A DNA stretch of 64,000 bases from Earliella scabrosa (GCA_022605405.1 JABYQQ010000012.1:1488001-1552000); one strand, 5' to 3'; shown: positions 11,649-22,615, counted from the first letter of the stretch. Numbers and translations: made by a program. Notes: generated by a model from the letters alone, not told the origin.

Positions 11649-12494
11649 TCACTGCACGGGCAGGCACAGCTGGTAAATACGATCAGTCTCATCATACATG
11701 GAACATATCTGTTGATAATTCCTCACCGGTTCGGTAACAAGTCCACCGAGCACTCCGCCGAGCAGACCGCCGAGGAGGCCGGTGTTGCCGAGCAGGCCTC
11801 CCAGGAGACCTCCCAAAAGGCCGCCGCTGCCGCTGCCCAACACTGACCCCAGGAGGGGACCCAACAAGCCAAGCAAGGTGCCGATGATGTCACCTGACCC
11901 GCTGGAGCCTCCAGAGCCTCCGCCAGAGCCTCCGCCAATGCCGCCGCCAATGCCGCCGCCGGAGCCACCGCCAGTGCTTCCGCCGCCGAGTCCGCCCAGC
12001 AGGCCGCCAACCAGGCCGAGGATCGTGTTCAAGATAGAACTGACGGCGTCACCCTGAGCGGCGCACGACAGCCCGGTCGAGCACTGCCCAGCGGCTCCGC
12101 ACGGGGCGGCGAGAGCTGTGACATCGATGTTGCAGCCCTATGAAGAGGCAGTGAATTGTAAGTATTCCCGAATCGATGCCAGTAGACACATGGCGTGCTT
12201 ACAGGGCAGGTGGCTGCGGGGTCGAGTGACTGGCATATCTGCGATGACACGGTGAGCGTCCTGGTTGTCCACTCGTTCGATCGCACTGAAATGACTTACT
12301 CCGAGGGTCGGGACGACCGAGTTGGGGGCAGGGACGCACGTGCTCCCCACGCCGCACGTTGTCGAGTTGGTCGTGAGGCACATCACAGCACTGGAAGCAT
12401 CTTGACGCTTGAACTGGCCCACGACGCCTGCGGTAGCGACGCCGACCTGAACGACGGCAGCGAGGCCCAGGGCGAAGAAAGAAGTGAAACGCAT
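11649..12494 (-). CDS. Small secreted cysteine-rich protein with Gly-rich tail, member C
   Basis: Exons 12300-12494, 12203-12238, 11727-12137 and 11649-11669, all phase 0, give 220 residues. The start is the ATG of MRFTSFF; upstream in-frame ATGs lie in the 5' UTR intron region. Signal peptide, then a dibasic site (FKRQ), then ten cysteines. Compared with A and B there is an extra 36-base exon (ICQSLDPAATCP) that adds two cysteines. The tail is the longest of the family: a run of GGGS/GGGI repeats (about residues 120-150), then LLGGLLGG units, then the last exon LCLPVQ. The copy-number differences in the Gly region look like replication slippage. Function unknown. Confidence 0.85.
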
Positions 12495-12549
12495 TGTGAA
12501 GACTATAGGGTGTTCAGTGAGTAGACAGCTCGAGAGCCGAGAGAGATCG

Positions 12550-12620
12550 CTCACGTTCTTGTTCGTGCAGACTTGAGCGAGGATGCTGCTGTGTCTGCTC
12601 GTCATACACTAGCTTTTATG
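12550..12620 (-). promoter_or_regulatory. TATA-like box and 5' UTR splice donor of member C
   Basis: The minus strand reads ACATAAAAGC at about 12612-12621 and ACAAGAACGTGAGCGAT near 12545-12561, the latter shared with member B. The probable 5' UTR intron ends at CCTATAG just before the ATG. Confidence 0.45.
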
Positions 12621-15600
12621 TCTTCTTCTCCAGGGATGAGAACATTTGAGCCGCACCGGCCCCGGTGTTGTGCTTTCCTGTCGCTGCTCAAGCCAAAGAT
12701 AGAACAGGCATAGCCTAGAAATCTATCTGCACATCCCTTGAGAGGCTTCGGTATTTCCGGGTCTGAAGAACGGTGACGAGATCCCCGTTATTTCGTGCCA
12801 CCTTGCGGCACGAAAAGCAACTCGGCTTGAATGTCCAGATTCTTTGAAGGATGGATGCATTGGTGGGTGCACTGCACAGCTCCCTCCCATCCGTATAAGC
12901 TGATCAACCTGTCATAGCTTGGAACGCGGCCAGTCCGCTGTCCGGCTGAAGTGACGAGCTCAAAGACAAGTTCTACCCAGCACGGTGTGAGACCATGTTG
13001 GGCATCAGTGAGTGTACTCTGATCGTGTGCGAAACGAATTGAATAGCTGACACATGAGCACCTGTCTCCCGCTGCTTGATATGTTGAAACCGCGGAACGC
13101 TCGTTGGCCGCGCGTTCTACAGGCTAGCGAACAACCGACTCCAGAATAGACCACAACTTTGAGCATTTCGAATTCAGTGTCATATGCTCTACCCGTTGAT
13201 CACTCGGAGAATGTCCATGCTGCACCTCGAGAATCTAATCCTCGTGAGTCATCCGTCGTTCTCGTATTTTAAGCGGTGTTGCGTCCACGACGGCCTCGTG
13301 TTTCCCTTCATGTTCTCCATTGAAGGGGTGTCCGTAGGTTCTTCCTGGACATCACCCTCATGCAGCTGAAGAATGCCGTCAATAGTCTTCTGCTTCGTCG
13401 CCCGTACAACCAACGCAACACGGGTACTCCTTCCGACTCGAGTACAGCAGACGCTCACCAAACACCAAGTAGTCCAACCAATTGCCCTTGCATGCATCGA
13501 TTCCTATCCATTTCGGGCAACCTTTGTGCGTTCAAAGAGTTGTGGTCTAATTGACCTGCAACAAGTGCGTCCGCCGTTCTCAGCTCGCTCTTTCCCCGCA
13601 GAGTTCTATCACGGGTGTAATGTCGGATATATGGCTGCGAACCTTGTCAAGATAGCTTGCTGCGCTTCCGCTCCTGGCCAACGAAGTGATAAATCTCGTC
13701 CTCACCGGAGCCGGATACAACGCCCTTCTCCGGCGTAGGCTGGAGACACCCAGCGGCAGTGAAGAGACACATGCACAGGACACATTCGTTCGCGGACGTG
13801 GCGCCGCACCTCTTTCTTCACCCAGGGGACGACGCGCGTGCGGCACTATGGATGTGCGCTCGCAGGGGAGGTGTATCGTGCGAAGAAGGCGGCGAAGTTG
13901 TACTCGGTCCGCATCGAGCACGGACCCCGCGCAGAAGGTCGCTTGGGACGGAAGCACTGGCAGAGCCGGCTCATGCCCAATGGCCAAAGTTCCAAGGTGG
14001 CTCCGAATGAGGAGATCAGCAGGGTGTTCCCTTGTTTCTGTTCGAAGGCTGGATCCGTTGTTGTCGGTACAACTCCATACCTTGCATGTCTGCTCTAGGT
14101 ACGTGGTATTCAAGTCACTATGCGTGGGTAGGTTGTAAGCCGACGGGCGAGCTGCGCGTCCCGAGCGTAGACATGGGAAGACCATGTCAACGCGAGTCAT
14201 GACAGTGTGAGGGGCAGCTACAGCACTGACAGCCTGAGGAAGAGCGAACAGATCCCCGAAGTCGTGTCATTCCGACCATTCAGTCGACTCGAGCTCGGAG
14301 TGCGGGTCCTATGGACGAACGTATTCGTGCTGACTACACATATGACATATGGTGACGCGGGACGGACGCTGCCCAGGCCCCATTCCCATTGAAGCTGAAG
14401 CTTTAGGCTCGCGTCAACCTCCTCGTGTCCCGGTGAGCGCGTTCCTCGAGGCTCCGCTCGGTTGCATCATGATAATGATGTACTGTTCTCCTTGCACATA
14501 CGGCCCCCGTCCTCGCGCATCAGAGTGGTCGACAGAACGTAACTGGAACCCTCGAACCTAGGACCTGAAGGCTCAAGAAGCGAGGACGGCCTTCCAGCGC
14601 CTGAACTAGAGAGATGCGTCCCACAGGCCCACAAGGTCGCAAGCAGTCGCGGTCTTCCCATTCGCTCAATTAACACCGAGTCGCGCTCCGAGTGCGGGAG
14701 TATGGATGCGTTCGTCCCGCGGTGACGCACATTGTCCATGTCCGGAGGGAAGCTTCAGACGGTTTGAGCCCGCGGAGTCCACCTTTCCGTGCCTTCCGAC
14801 TCGTGCGCACGCTGTCACCCCCGCGGTATGTGAGGTGCGTCATCACCCCGATTCACAGTCGAGGGCGTGCCGGCCGAACGTCTAGTGAGGGAAAGGGAGG
14901 GGAGCTTGTGTGGCGAGCGCACAGGCACGGAAGCCGCGTACTGGCGTCGCGGGGCCTGTAACTCGAAGACGGCGTCTGTGACGGCTTCTGCTCGAACGGC
15001 GGACGCGTCCGGGTCGGATGGTTAATGGACGGCACCCGCTGTCGCCGAGGTTTTGGCAGAATGTGGATGCGACGATCTGCTACATTGTGTGCTCGCGAGT
15101 CCCGAACTTTGTGGGTACGCCACGGACGGGTGAAAGGCGAGGATGCGGACTGAACGATCGATGTCCGAGGGCAGGAGAGGATACCGTGCGCCAGAGTTAG
15201 GCGAAGGACAGTTGGGCGCCAGGTAGAACGTAAGATGCGGCTTCCTGTTTCCTGGGGGTCTGATTTTGCTGTTGCAGCTGACCGGAATTGTGAATGCCTT
15301 GATAGATGCATGTGATGTCGAGGAGAACACTGGGAAATAGCCCAGAGGGCTGGGCATCATCCCGGACCCTCTGAATGATTCACCGACATACTCGGGAAGA
15401 ATACAAAGCTCGCCAGCAGCAGGACACCCGTGTGTATTTCCCGAGTGTCAGCCTCGGGGACTGCCCGTTAGAGCATCGCGGATCGCGAAACCGAGAGGTC
15501 ACTTGAGCGCTGACCGGTCTCTGGTCAGTCCGCATGTCCCATCAAACTGAGAGGACTGTCTGTTCGCACCGGAGATGGGTCCTGAGCAAGATGTACCGCA

Positions 15601-16812
15601 AACGTCAGTTGAACACGTCGCTCCGGAGATGATGCATGTGGACGCCGCTCCGGACGGCGTTTAAGTGGGCATTTTAATTATGCGAAGCCACCCTGCGGCG
15701 AAAGAGCGAATGGAGAGCAGGCGCGCCGTCTGCATGGCGGTGTGACCGCCAGCTCGGTAAGTCCTTCGAACACACGAAGACTGTGTCAGCCATAACGGCA
15801 TATAGGCAAGGGCCGCTACTTACTAGGATCGTTATTTTCGACACCTGGTCTCTCGCGGATGTCGGGGGCAGCAGGTCCTCCGTGGACGTGAGATTCATGA
15901 CGGGTAACAATGATTGTGCGTCGATTGCTCGCGCGACGGGGCGGAATATCATTCGCGGCATCCGCCAACCGCGTGAAGGTGATGTCGAGGTTGCGGTGAT
16001 ACAGCTCTTCAATGTTGCAATGGAGAACATGGGGGACGACATGAGGCCGCCGTCGATACAACATCGCTTACAATACTAGAACACGGATGACTCACGAGGA
16101 CTGTGTTATCGACGTCCAGCATGGAACGCCCTTGCAGGGATCGACGTCATCGTACAGGCACGTTTGCCACCTCGAGTTTCGGCACCCTAATCGCGGTCCG
16201 GTGTTCTTGTCCCATGTTGATCATGAACTCAAACGATTGTGGGTAAAGCGTATGATGACAATTGAACGGTCGAAATTTGCGACGCTGTGCTCTATTCAGG
16301 AGTCGGTGATTGGTCGCCCCGCAGAACAACATGTGGAACACGCATGACCGACGAGCGTTCCGCGGTAGTAACAAACTGAACGGCATTCAGGATCAGACGG
16401 TAGCGAGTATTCAGTTCATTTCGCACAATACCGGCGTACACTCACTGGTACTCAACGCTTTCACGGGATACTTGCTGAGATCTCTGTGTTCGGCTCGTCG
16501 CTTCAGCCAGAGACTGGGACAGCCGTGCTGTTCCAGAATACGAGTAGCACTATCGTTCTTCAGCGATACGGGCAAAAGTGAGATGCTCAGTGCACGCACC
16601 AATGGATACGATTCTCATGAACTTGCCTATTCCTTCATCCTGTAAGGCACGGAATCACAGGAGTCGTCACTGTTCAGACTCGGCAATACCGAAGCTGTCA
16701 GAGGGTACGCTATGCGCAGACGGCACTTGTCCTATCTTGGGCCTGACCAGCGACAGGAACATACGCCCCGGCCGGTACGGCTCACTGAACGTTCTCATCC
16801 CTCCGGACGAAG
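12621..16812. other. Gene-poor spacer between members C and D
   Basis: About 4.2 kb, holding one recognisable relic of an F-box gene (13838-13990). Frames around 15674-16347 on both strands were examined and not accepted. No transposon ends found. Confidence 0.5.
13838..13990 (+). pseudogene. Decayed fragment related to the F-box gene at 23142-24580
   Basis: One plus-strand frame contains YGCALAGEVYRAKKAAK, then YSVRIEHGPR and GRKHWQ. These line up with WALAGEVARVYHAKRAV, YADRIEESEEGP and RSKAWQ near the C-terminus of the protein encoded at 23142-24580. The similarity covers about 45 residues, and upstream parts fall into other frames, so the copy is broken. It has neither an F-box nor a start. 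This is a by-eye alignment and could be overrated. Confidence 0.45.
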
Positions 16813-16813
16813 C

Positions 16814-16820
16814 TATAAAA
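16814..16820 (+). promoter_or_regulatory. TATA box of member D
   Basis: TATAAAA, about 160 bases upstream of the ATG. A probable 5' UTR intron runs from GTAAGT at 16889 to CCCAG near 16960. Upstream of it ACAAGCACGTAAGTGA resembles the B and C sequence. Confidence 0.6.
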
Positions 16821-16972
16821 GCGAGTGGAGTGAGCCCAAGAACAGCAGCAGCAGCAACACCCTCGCTCAGCTCTACACTCACAAGCACGTAAGTGACCTT
16901 CCCCGCCTCTTGCAAAGCGCAGCCCGACGCCTTACTCACCAGCGAGCTCCCGATCCTCCCAGCTCTCTCGCC

Positions 16973-17774
16973 ATGCGTTTCTCCGCCTTCTTCGCCGTAG
17001 CCCTCGCCACCGTCGTCCAGGTCGGCGTCGCGTCCGCAGGTGTCCTCGGCGCGTTCAAGCGTCAGGAGGACTCGGGTGCCGTCAGCATCATGTGCCTCAC
17101 GACCAACTCGACGACCTGCGGTGTGGGCAGCACCTGCGTCCCCGCCCCCAACTCGGTCGTCCCGACCCTCGGAGTAAGTCATTGGTCAATGCGACCCAAC
17201 ACGTGCATAGCCAGGGTGCTCACCACACATATACACAGATCTGCCAGACCCTCGACCCCGCCGCCACCTGCCCCGTAAGCCCAATTCGCATGTGCTCGCA
17301 TAGACTGGGAAATACTCACCCAATCACTGCTGCATCTGTCTAGGGTTGCAACATCGACGTCACCGCCCTCGCCGCCCCGTGCGGGGCCGCCGGCCAGTGC
17401 TCGACCGGGCTCTCGTGCGCGGCCCAGCAGGACGCAATCAGCAGTCTCCTGGGCACCATCCTCGGCCTCGTCACCAGCGTCCTCGGCGGTGTCCTCGGCG
17501 GCGGCAGCAGCTCCGGCGGCGCGGGCGGCCTCCTCAGCGGCCTGCTCGGTGGCCTCCTGGGCAGCGTGCTGGGCGGCCTTGGGGGCTCCCTTTTGAGCGG
17601 CATCCTGGGGGCTCTGCTGAACGGCGGCCTTCTCAGCGGGCTGCTCGGTGGCATACTCGGTGGACTTGTGACGCAGCCGGTGAGAGAGCGACGTCCGCTT
17701 CTGACTTGGGTTCGAGTGTGGGACTGATCATTGGTTGGTCTTTGTCTTTACAGCTCTGCTTGCCTCTGCAGTGA
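16973..17774 (+). CDS. Small secreted cysteine-rich protein with Leu/Gly-rich tail, member D
   Basis: Exons 16973-17173, 17239-17274, 17344-17679 and 17754-17774, all phase 0, give 197 residues. The only plus-strand member. A signal peptide (MRFSAFFAVALATVVQVG) is followed by a dibasic FKRQ and ten cysteines in the order CLTTNSTTC, GSTC, ICQTLDPAATC, GC, APC, GQC, LSC and LC. Most of exon 3 is a hydrophobic tail of LGGVLGG and LLGGLLGG units. It is closest to member C, sharing long stretches of exon 1 and the 36-base extra exon. The 21-base last exon encodes LCLPLQ and stop. Hydrophobin spacing is absent. Function unknown; a cell-surface or effector-like role would be speculation. Confidence 0.87.
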
Positions 17775-19020
17775 GCGATGGGTCAACGCCTATCCAACAC
17801 TTTACGAACTCGGAAACGTTTACTCGCCTGGCCTATCTCTGCATCGCGGTACTTACACGGATCGGAATCAGTGTCTCTGGAGCTGTAGAAATTTGTGCGC
17901 GAATCCTGTTACGACAAGGGCTGATATGGAATGATGATAAGTTCGACTCGGATGTTGTTATTGTGGTCGTCGCATAAGTACGAGTGGCCCCGGGCCGCAA
18001 CATGGACTGCCAAAAGATGAGTATCCGAGTGCTTCGCTGAGCCCAGGGAGGGGATGGAACGTACTTGTACCTACATAACTGCCTGCTGAGGTAAATGCCT
18101 ATTCCCTCAGTAAGTCCCATTGTCTGCCTAGGTGACTCTGAGGCTGTTGGTCGACATCCAGATGGTGCGTTGGCAACCAGCAACTCAGGCGCCCACCAAT
18201 TGGGAGCTAACTAGCGCTCCTCTGCGAACCGTTCTCCATTCTTCGCCATCAGGAGGTCGCCTTCGGGTACCACGAGCAGTTTCCCGTGCCCTTGCCACGA
18301 ACACAGAGAAGAGGCTCGCGGCTGTCGCCCGCTCGCCTTCGCTCGCCCTCTCTCGTTGTTACAGTTGTGATATGTGCCGCAACGGATAGAAATGCAAAAC
18401 TGGATAATGTCAGGTGGTATCAATCATCGGTCATTTCTTTTGCTGCTCTTACCGGCGGGATCGAGCATCGGTCCCCACCGTTTTACAGCTCATCATCCGC
18501 CCGCTCGTTTGCCTTCAAACTGCATACATATACGGACCTTCTCTACCTCAAACCAGGAAAATTGTCTATAGGGCCATTTGGTGCTTCGTTGCAGGAGGAC
18601 TATCCTTCATTTCTACCTTGCTAGTTGCCCGCATCCTGTTGGGCGCTAGACTGTTCGGGCCGCCGCCTTACTGATTTCGGTATCCCGCCGTTCCTGCTGG
18701 TAACGCCGCCTCTTGCAGTTTGCGTCAATCGCAGCCATGCAACGGCGAAACAGCAATTTATATGTAGTGTGAGGGTATGATAGACCTCTACCTTAAAGCC
18801 TTGAGTGCCGAAAGCATGCTCGAGATTGCTCTGTAAAACTTGCGGGACAGGAATGTGATTTTTGCGCGGACCGGAGCGCCAAATCACCCGGACAAGAGGG
18901 TGGATCAACGGAGACGAAAGCATTATTCAAGTCCTTACTATGGACTTATATTCCTGCGGACGGAATCGCGATATGGGATGACCAGTGATTAAAGCCACCT
19001 GACAACATTCGGCCTTGCGA
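17775..19020. other. Intergenic spacer before the transposon cluster
   Basis: No supported gene. Short frames only. Confidence 0.5.
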
Positions 19021-19263
19021 TACACGCTCAGGTGAGCCGCGGGTCGGTTCCGGTATCTGGGAATTCGGGGTCGTCAGATAATTTCCGACCGGCGCTTCCA
19101 TACTGGAGCGTTGTGCCCCAGACATCGAACAGATATCGGGCAAACCGATATTGGAGCGAGGTCTAAGCGCCGGGTGCAAAATATCTGTTCGATACCCAGC
19201 GCCGCCCCGGCAGATAACTTCCGACCAAATACCCAGGGCGCCCGGTGCACACCTGGGCGTGTA
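19021..19263 (+). mobile_element. MITE, 243-bp family, copy 2
   Basis: Begins TACACGCTCAGGTGAGCC and ends ACACCTGGGCGTGTA, with TA at both ends. Same length as copies 1 and 3 but with more substitutions, so an older insertion. It lies just left of the LINE. Confidence 0.85.
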
Positions 19264-19268
19264 GAAAT

Positions 19269-19282
19269 AGAGGGTCGGCGCT
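19269..19282 (+). repeat. Left copy of the LINE target-site duplication
   Basis: AGAGGGTCGGCGCT, repeated exactly at 22364-22377 after the poly(A) tail. Confidence 0.9.
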
Positions 19283-19540
19283 CACCGCTCCTTGGACTCC
19301 GACCACCACCACCTGGCTTTTTCCCACGGTTCAAGTGGCGTCCTGGAGGCTTCTTCCCGCACGCACAGGCTCACTGGGGTCCTGCTGGGCTATTCTCGGG
19401 TCGACTACGAAGAGAAGACGGCACGGTCCGCCGCCAGCTCGAGGAAGCAAGACCAGCCGCTTACGAGTCGGAGGGACTTTCGGCCATGTGCCACTCGGTG
19501 ACGCTCGCGTTGCCCTTCCTCGGCTGCGTCTGGCAAGAAG

Positions 19541-19865
19541 ACGTTAAACTTGAACGACGGAGGTCCTCCCTTGGTAAAGGAGGTTAGCAGCGCTGGTAAG
19601 CAAGCCTCCTCGGGTCCGAGAAGACGTTAATCTACGAGGGAGCCCTCCCTTGGTGAAGGAGGCTCGACGTGGCAGTAGCTGCACTCTCTCGGGCGCGACC
19701 GGGCCGTGTTGTAGCGCCCGCTATGACACGTGTCCGGTTGCGCGGTCTGGCACCTTTAGCCCGGTAGCACCTCGACATCCAAGGATGCTCGAGCATGGGT
19801 TGGTGGTCGGTGCTAGACGTTAAACTCGTCATGGAGCCCTCCCTTGGTAAAGGAGGTTCGCAGCG
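19541..19865 (+). repeat. Three dispersed hairpin repeats inside the LINE 5' part
   Basis: At about 19541-19580, 19622-19661 and 19816-19852, units begin GACGTTAA and end in CCTCCCTTGGTAAAGGAGG (GTGAAGG in the middle one). The CCTCC and GGAGG arms can pair with a short loop. Spacing is irregular. Meaning unknown. Confidence 0.6.
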
Positions 19866-20571
19866 GAAGTATCCGCACTCCATGGCACACAACCGGAAGG
19901 GATGCACGGTTCCGGAGGGTGTGAGCTCGCTGCAGCTCGCTTCTCTTAATGGACGTGTACGTCAGCCCTTTACTTCAAGTTCCGGAGACCCCGGGCGCCC
20001 GAGAGGGTCTCGATGATGGCAGCAACGGTATGCCTATGAGATAGAAGTCCTATAAGTGGCGGAGTTTCGGGGCAAGAACCAGCCGACAGCATTGCTGACA
20101 GGCCACCGCCCGCCATCTAGGCAAGGGTCTATGTACCCTCCCTTTATGGTGGTTACTCTGGCATGCCAGGGGAGACGGAGACTGGGGACAAGTGCGGATC
20201 CGCGCCCATGGCATCAGCGAAGCACTTGCCCTGGTACGGGAAGGTGAATGGGAGGGGAAACCCGCTAGGCCTCGCAAGCCTATACCATCACTGGGCCGTG
20301 GCAGACACAGGCAGTCCCTGTGCTCTGGCCCGAGAGGACTAAATCCTCCGTCGGTGCAGCTCTGGGTAAATCAGAGTCTGTGCTTGAGTTGATTCCCGTT
20401 CACACTTGTGACTTGGGATAAGTCCTACGTGCCAGCCACTGCAGCAGGGTGAGACTCCCTCCTCCACCATATAGGGAGCCACAAGGCGGTGTAGTAGCGT
20501 CATCAGTCCAGGTATCTGGGCGTACACGGGCGTGAAGACCTATAAGGGAGGCTTAACAGCCGTTGTAGGGC

Positions 20572-22164
20572 GTGTGCTGGGTCAACACTGGTAGGCTACC
20601 AACAGGTGGTGGGCCTCGCAAGAGAACCCTTCAGAGCGGACGGGCGGCCAGCACAGCACAGTCGATGCTGATGCTGGGAAACTCGATCAAAGGGATGCCG
20701 CCGGCGCAGCGACGCATACTGTACAAGTCGTGCGTTGTCCCACTTATGACTTACGGTTGCCAGCTCTGGTACCGCCGCAAGGGGACCAAGTGGCACATCG
20801 ACTTCCTGCGCAAGGCGCAGAACACCGCTGCGCGCTGGATCACCGGCGCATTCCGTACGTCTCCGGTCGGCGGCATGGAAGTCTTAGCCGGGCTGCCGCC
20901 GATTCGACTACACATCGAGAAGCTGGTCAACAGGACCGGCCTCCGAGCCAACACGCTCATGGCGTCGCATCCGCTGCTCGCGGCACTGCCAAACCCATGG
21001 GTATGCAATCATTTGGCTCCGGATGTCGCGTTCCCCATGGGAACGGGATATCCGGACTCAAGGGACACGCCCTTAGTGGCGCTCGACTTCGCGGGCCGAG
21101 TCTGCACAGAGGAGTTCGCTCCATTGCATGCGGAAGCGCGCCCGGGAAAGCGTGTACTCGACATGTACGGGGATCGACTCACCTGGCACCTCGAGCACCC
21201 GAAGAAGGACTCCGACGCGCTGGCAGAGTGGATGAGATCGACACTCATGCCACGCCTGGATGACGCGGTGAACGACCGGCGGGCGGTGACTGTCTTCTGT
21301 GATGGGTCACTACAGCCTAAGCCGCACTGTCGAACAGGTGCGGCATTCCGGGCATATCGTGCAGGGCGGCTCCTGTTCAAGCGCGGCATTGCGTGTGGAC
21401 GCGCCACCTCGTACGACGCCGAAATGATCGCGGGAGGAATGGGCCTCGCCTTCGCCACCAAGCAGGAGTGCGAGACGATACATGTGGTCGCCGACAACGA
21501 GTCGGCGCTCCGAACGCTGCTTGATCCGGGGATGCACGGACAGCAGTTGGTGTCGATCGTGGCGTGCCGCAACGTCCGCGAATGGCTGGAGAAGGACGAC
21601 CGGCGACGGGTTGTCTTTCACTGGTGCCCGTCCCACGAAGGTGTGGAGTGGAACGAGCTGGTGGACGAGGACGCCAAGCAAGCGGCAGGCCTCCCAACGG
21701 ATCGCGACGAGTGCTCGTTGGCACACGCACAACACCTACTCGCAGTACAGCTGAAGTCAGACTGGCGCGATGAGTATCGATCATCACCGACTTACAGCGG
21801 CCGCAACTTCCTCCGACTGGCGGCCTTCGACCCGCCAAGTCATCTCTCGAGCCCGGCGCTCAAAGCGTTCGGGGACTCGAGATCGTGCATGGCACGATTC
21901 TGCCGGGCGGTCCTGGACCACGCACCAATAGGATCGTTCCGGAGCCGCTTCTTCCCCAACGAGTCGACAACCTGCCCGGAATGCAGAGTCTTCCAGGACA
22001 GGGAGCACGTGCTGCTCAAATGCAGGAAGTATCGCCGCTGGTGGAACTGCCGCGGTGAGTACGAATTCCTGCAACGGGTGAGCTCTTACCGTGACGTCAT
22101 CACGTTCATTATGTCGAACGAGAGCGCGTTCAGCTTTGCGGACGCGCCCGAACCTCTTGATTGA
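20572..22164 (+). CDS. LINE ORF2 remnant: reverse transcriptase end, RNase H, zinc finger
   Basis: 530 codons from the first ATG, though real LINE sequence probably starts near codon 20 (AASTAQSMLMLGNS). Residues of about 30-110 match the connection region after the polymerase of Tad/R1-type LINEs (SCVVPLMTYGCQLW, AARWITGAF). RNase H follows at about 240-370 with the expected acidic residues: Asp in VFCDGS, Glu in YDAEMIAG, Asp in VADNES and the final Asp in ELVDEDAKQA. Near the C-terminus is a zinc finger, CPECRVFQDREHVLLKC. The frame is uninterrupted, so the copy is young. Without the polymerase domain it cannot retrotranspose itself. Confidence 0.85.
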   Translation: MCWVNTGRLPTGGGPRKRTLQSGRAASTAQSMLMLGNSIKGMPPAQRRILYKSCVVPLMTYGCQLWYRRKGTKWHIDFLRKAQNTAARWITGAFRTSPVGGMEVLAGLPPIRLHIEKLVNRTGLRANTLMASHPLLAALPNPWVCNHLAPDVAFPMGTGYPDSRDTPLVALDFAGRVCTEEFAPLHAEARPGKRVLDMYGDRLTWHLEHPKKDSDALAEWMRSTLMPRLDDAVNDRRAVTVFCDGSLQPKPHCRTGAAFRAYRAGRLLFKRGIACGRATSYDAEMIAGGMGLAFATKQECETIHVVADNESALRTLLDPGMHGQQLVSIVACRNVREWLEKDDRRRVVFHWCPSHEGVEWNELVDEDAKQAAGLPTDRDECSLAHAQHLLAVQLKSDWRDEYRSSPTYSGRNFLRLAAFDPPSHLSSPALKAFGDSRSCMARFCRAVLDHAPIGSFRSRFFPNESTTCPECRVFQDREHVLLKCRKYRRWWNCRGEYEFLQRVSSYRDVITFIMSNESAFSFADAPEPLD

Positions 22165-22330
22165 CGAGAGACTCCGGTCCTCGCTTGGCGACCATGGCGC
22201 TGCAGTGCTGACAGCGCACACGAAGCCCTTAGATGTAGGCAACATTGGCTGAGAGCACTCGCCCGCCACCGTGATACTTACCAGTAAATAGCCGCACCTG
22301 TACTCCGTACGAGCGGGATATAAAAGCGTG

Positions 22331-22363
<33 letters not shown>

Positions 22364-22368
<5 letters not shown>

Positions 22369-22377
22369 GTCGGCGCT
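22364..22377 (+). repeat. Right copy of the LINE target-site duplication
   Basis: Exact copy of 19269-19282, directly after the A run. Confidence 0.9.
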
Positions 22378-22615
22378 TGGCGCTTATAGAGACTCAGCGA
22401 GTCAGGCTCCACTGTCGTAGCTGGAGTATGTCTGTCTGAGCATCTCCGCTGTGCTGCGTATCTCATATGAACCTCACAACTTTCTTTCCGTGAACAGATT
22501 GCGCTGAGGACCTTGGGACACCTGGAAAATACGATAGGCGCCCGCTGTAAGTAGTTTTTGTGACCTTCGTGTCAAGTCCTCTGCTCAAATTCGAATTCAT
22601 CACGCACATGAATCC

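Larger units (their letters stand above)
19283..22363 (+). mobile_element. 5'-truncated LINE (Tad1/R1-like) with poly(A) tail
   Basis: A 14-bp direct repeat (19269-19282 and 22364-22377) brackets about 3.08 kb ending in an uninterrupted run of about 30 A (22335-22364). This is the signature of target-primed reverse transcription. From about 20630 the element encodes the end of a reverse transcriptase, an RNase H domain and a zinc finger; endonuclease and most of the polymerase are missing. The first 1.35 kb (19283-20630) does not resemble the missing coding part: it has three hairpin-forming repeats and no long frame. It could be a degenerate 5' region or an unrelated transcript joined by template switching. 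Confidence 0.85.

Noticed and set aside
14520..14580. tRNA-like GGTTCGAGGGTTCC on the minus strand
   Set aside because: No matching acceptor, D or anticodon arms could be built around it.
15674..16347. Overlapping frames on both strands that might be an unknown gene
   Set aside because: No consistent exon chain and no recognisable family; strand could not be decided.
17340..17654. Proline-rich frame on the strand opposite to member D
   Set aside because: It is the reverse reading of the Gly/Leu repeats of the real gene; the same artefact occurs opposite member C.
6155..17774. Calling the secreted cysteine-rich genes hydrophobins
   Set aside because: Size, signal peptide and hydrophobicity fit, but the two CC doublets required of hydrophobins are absent in all four.
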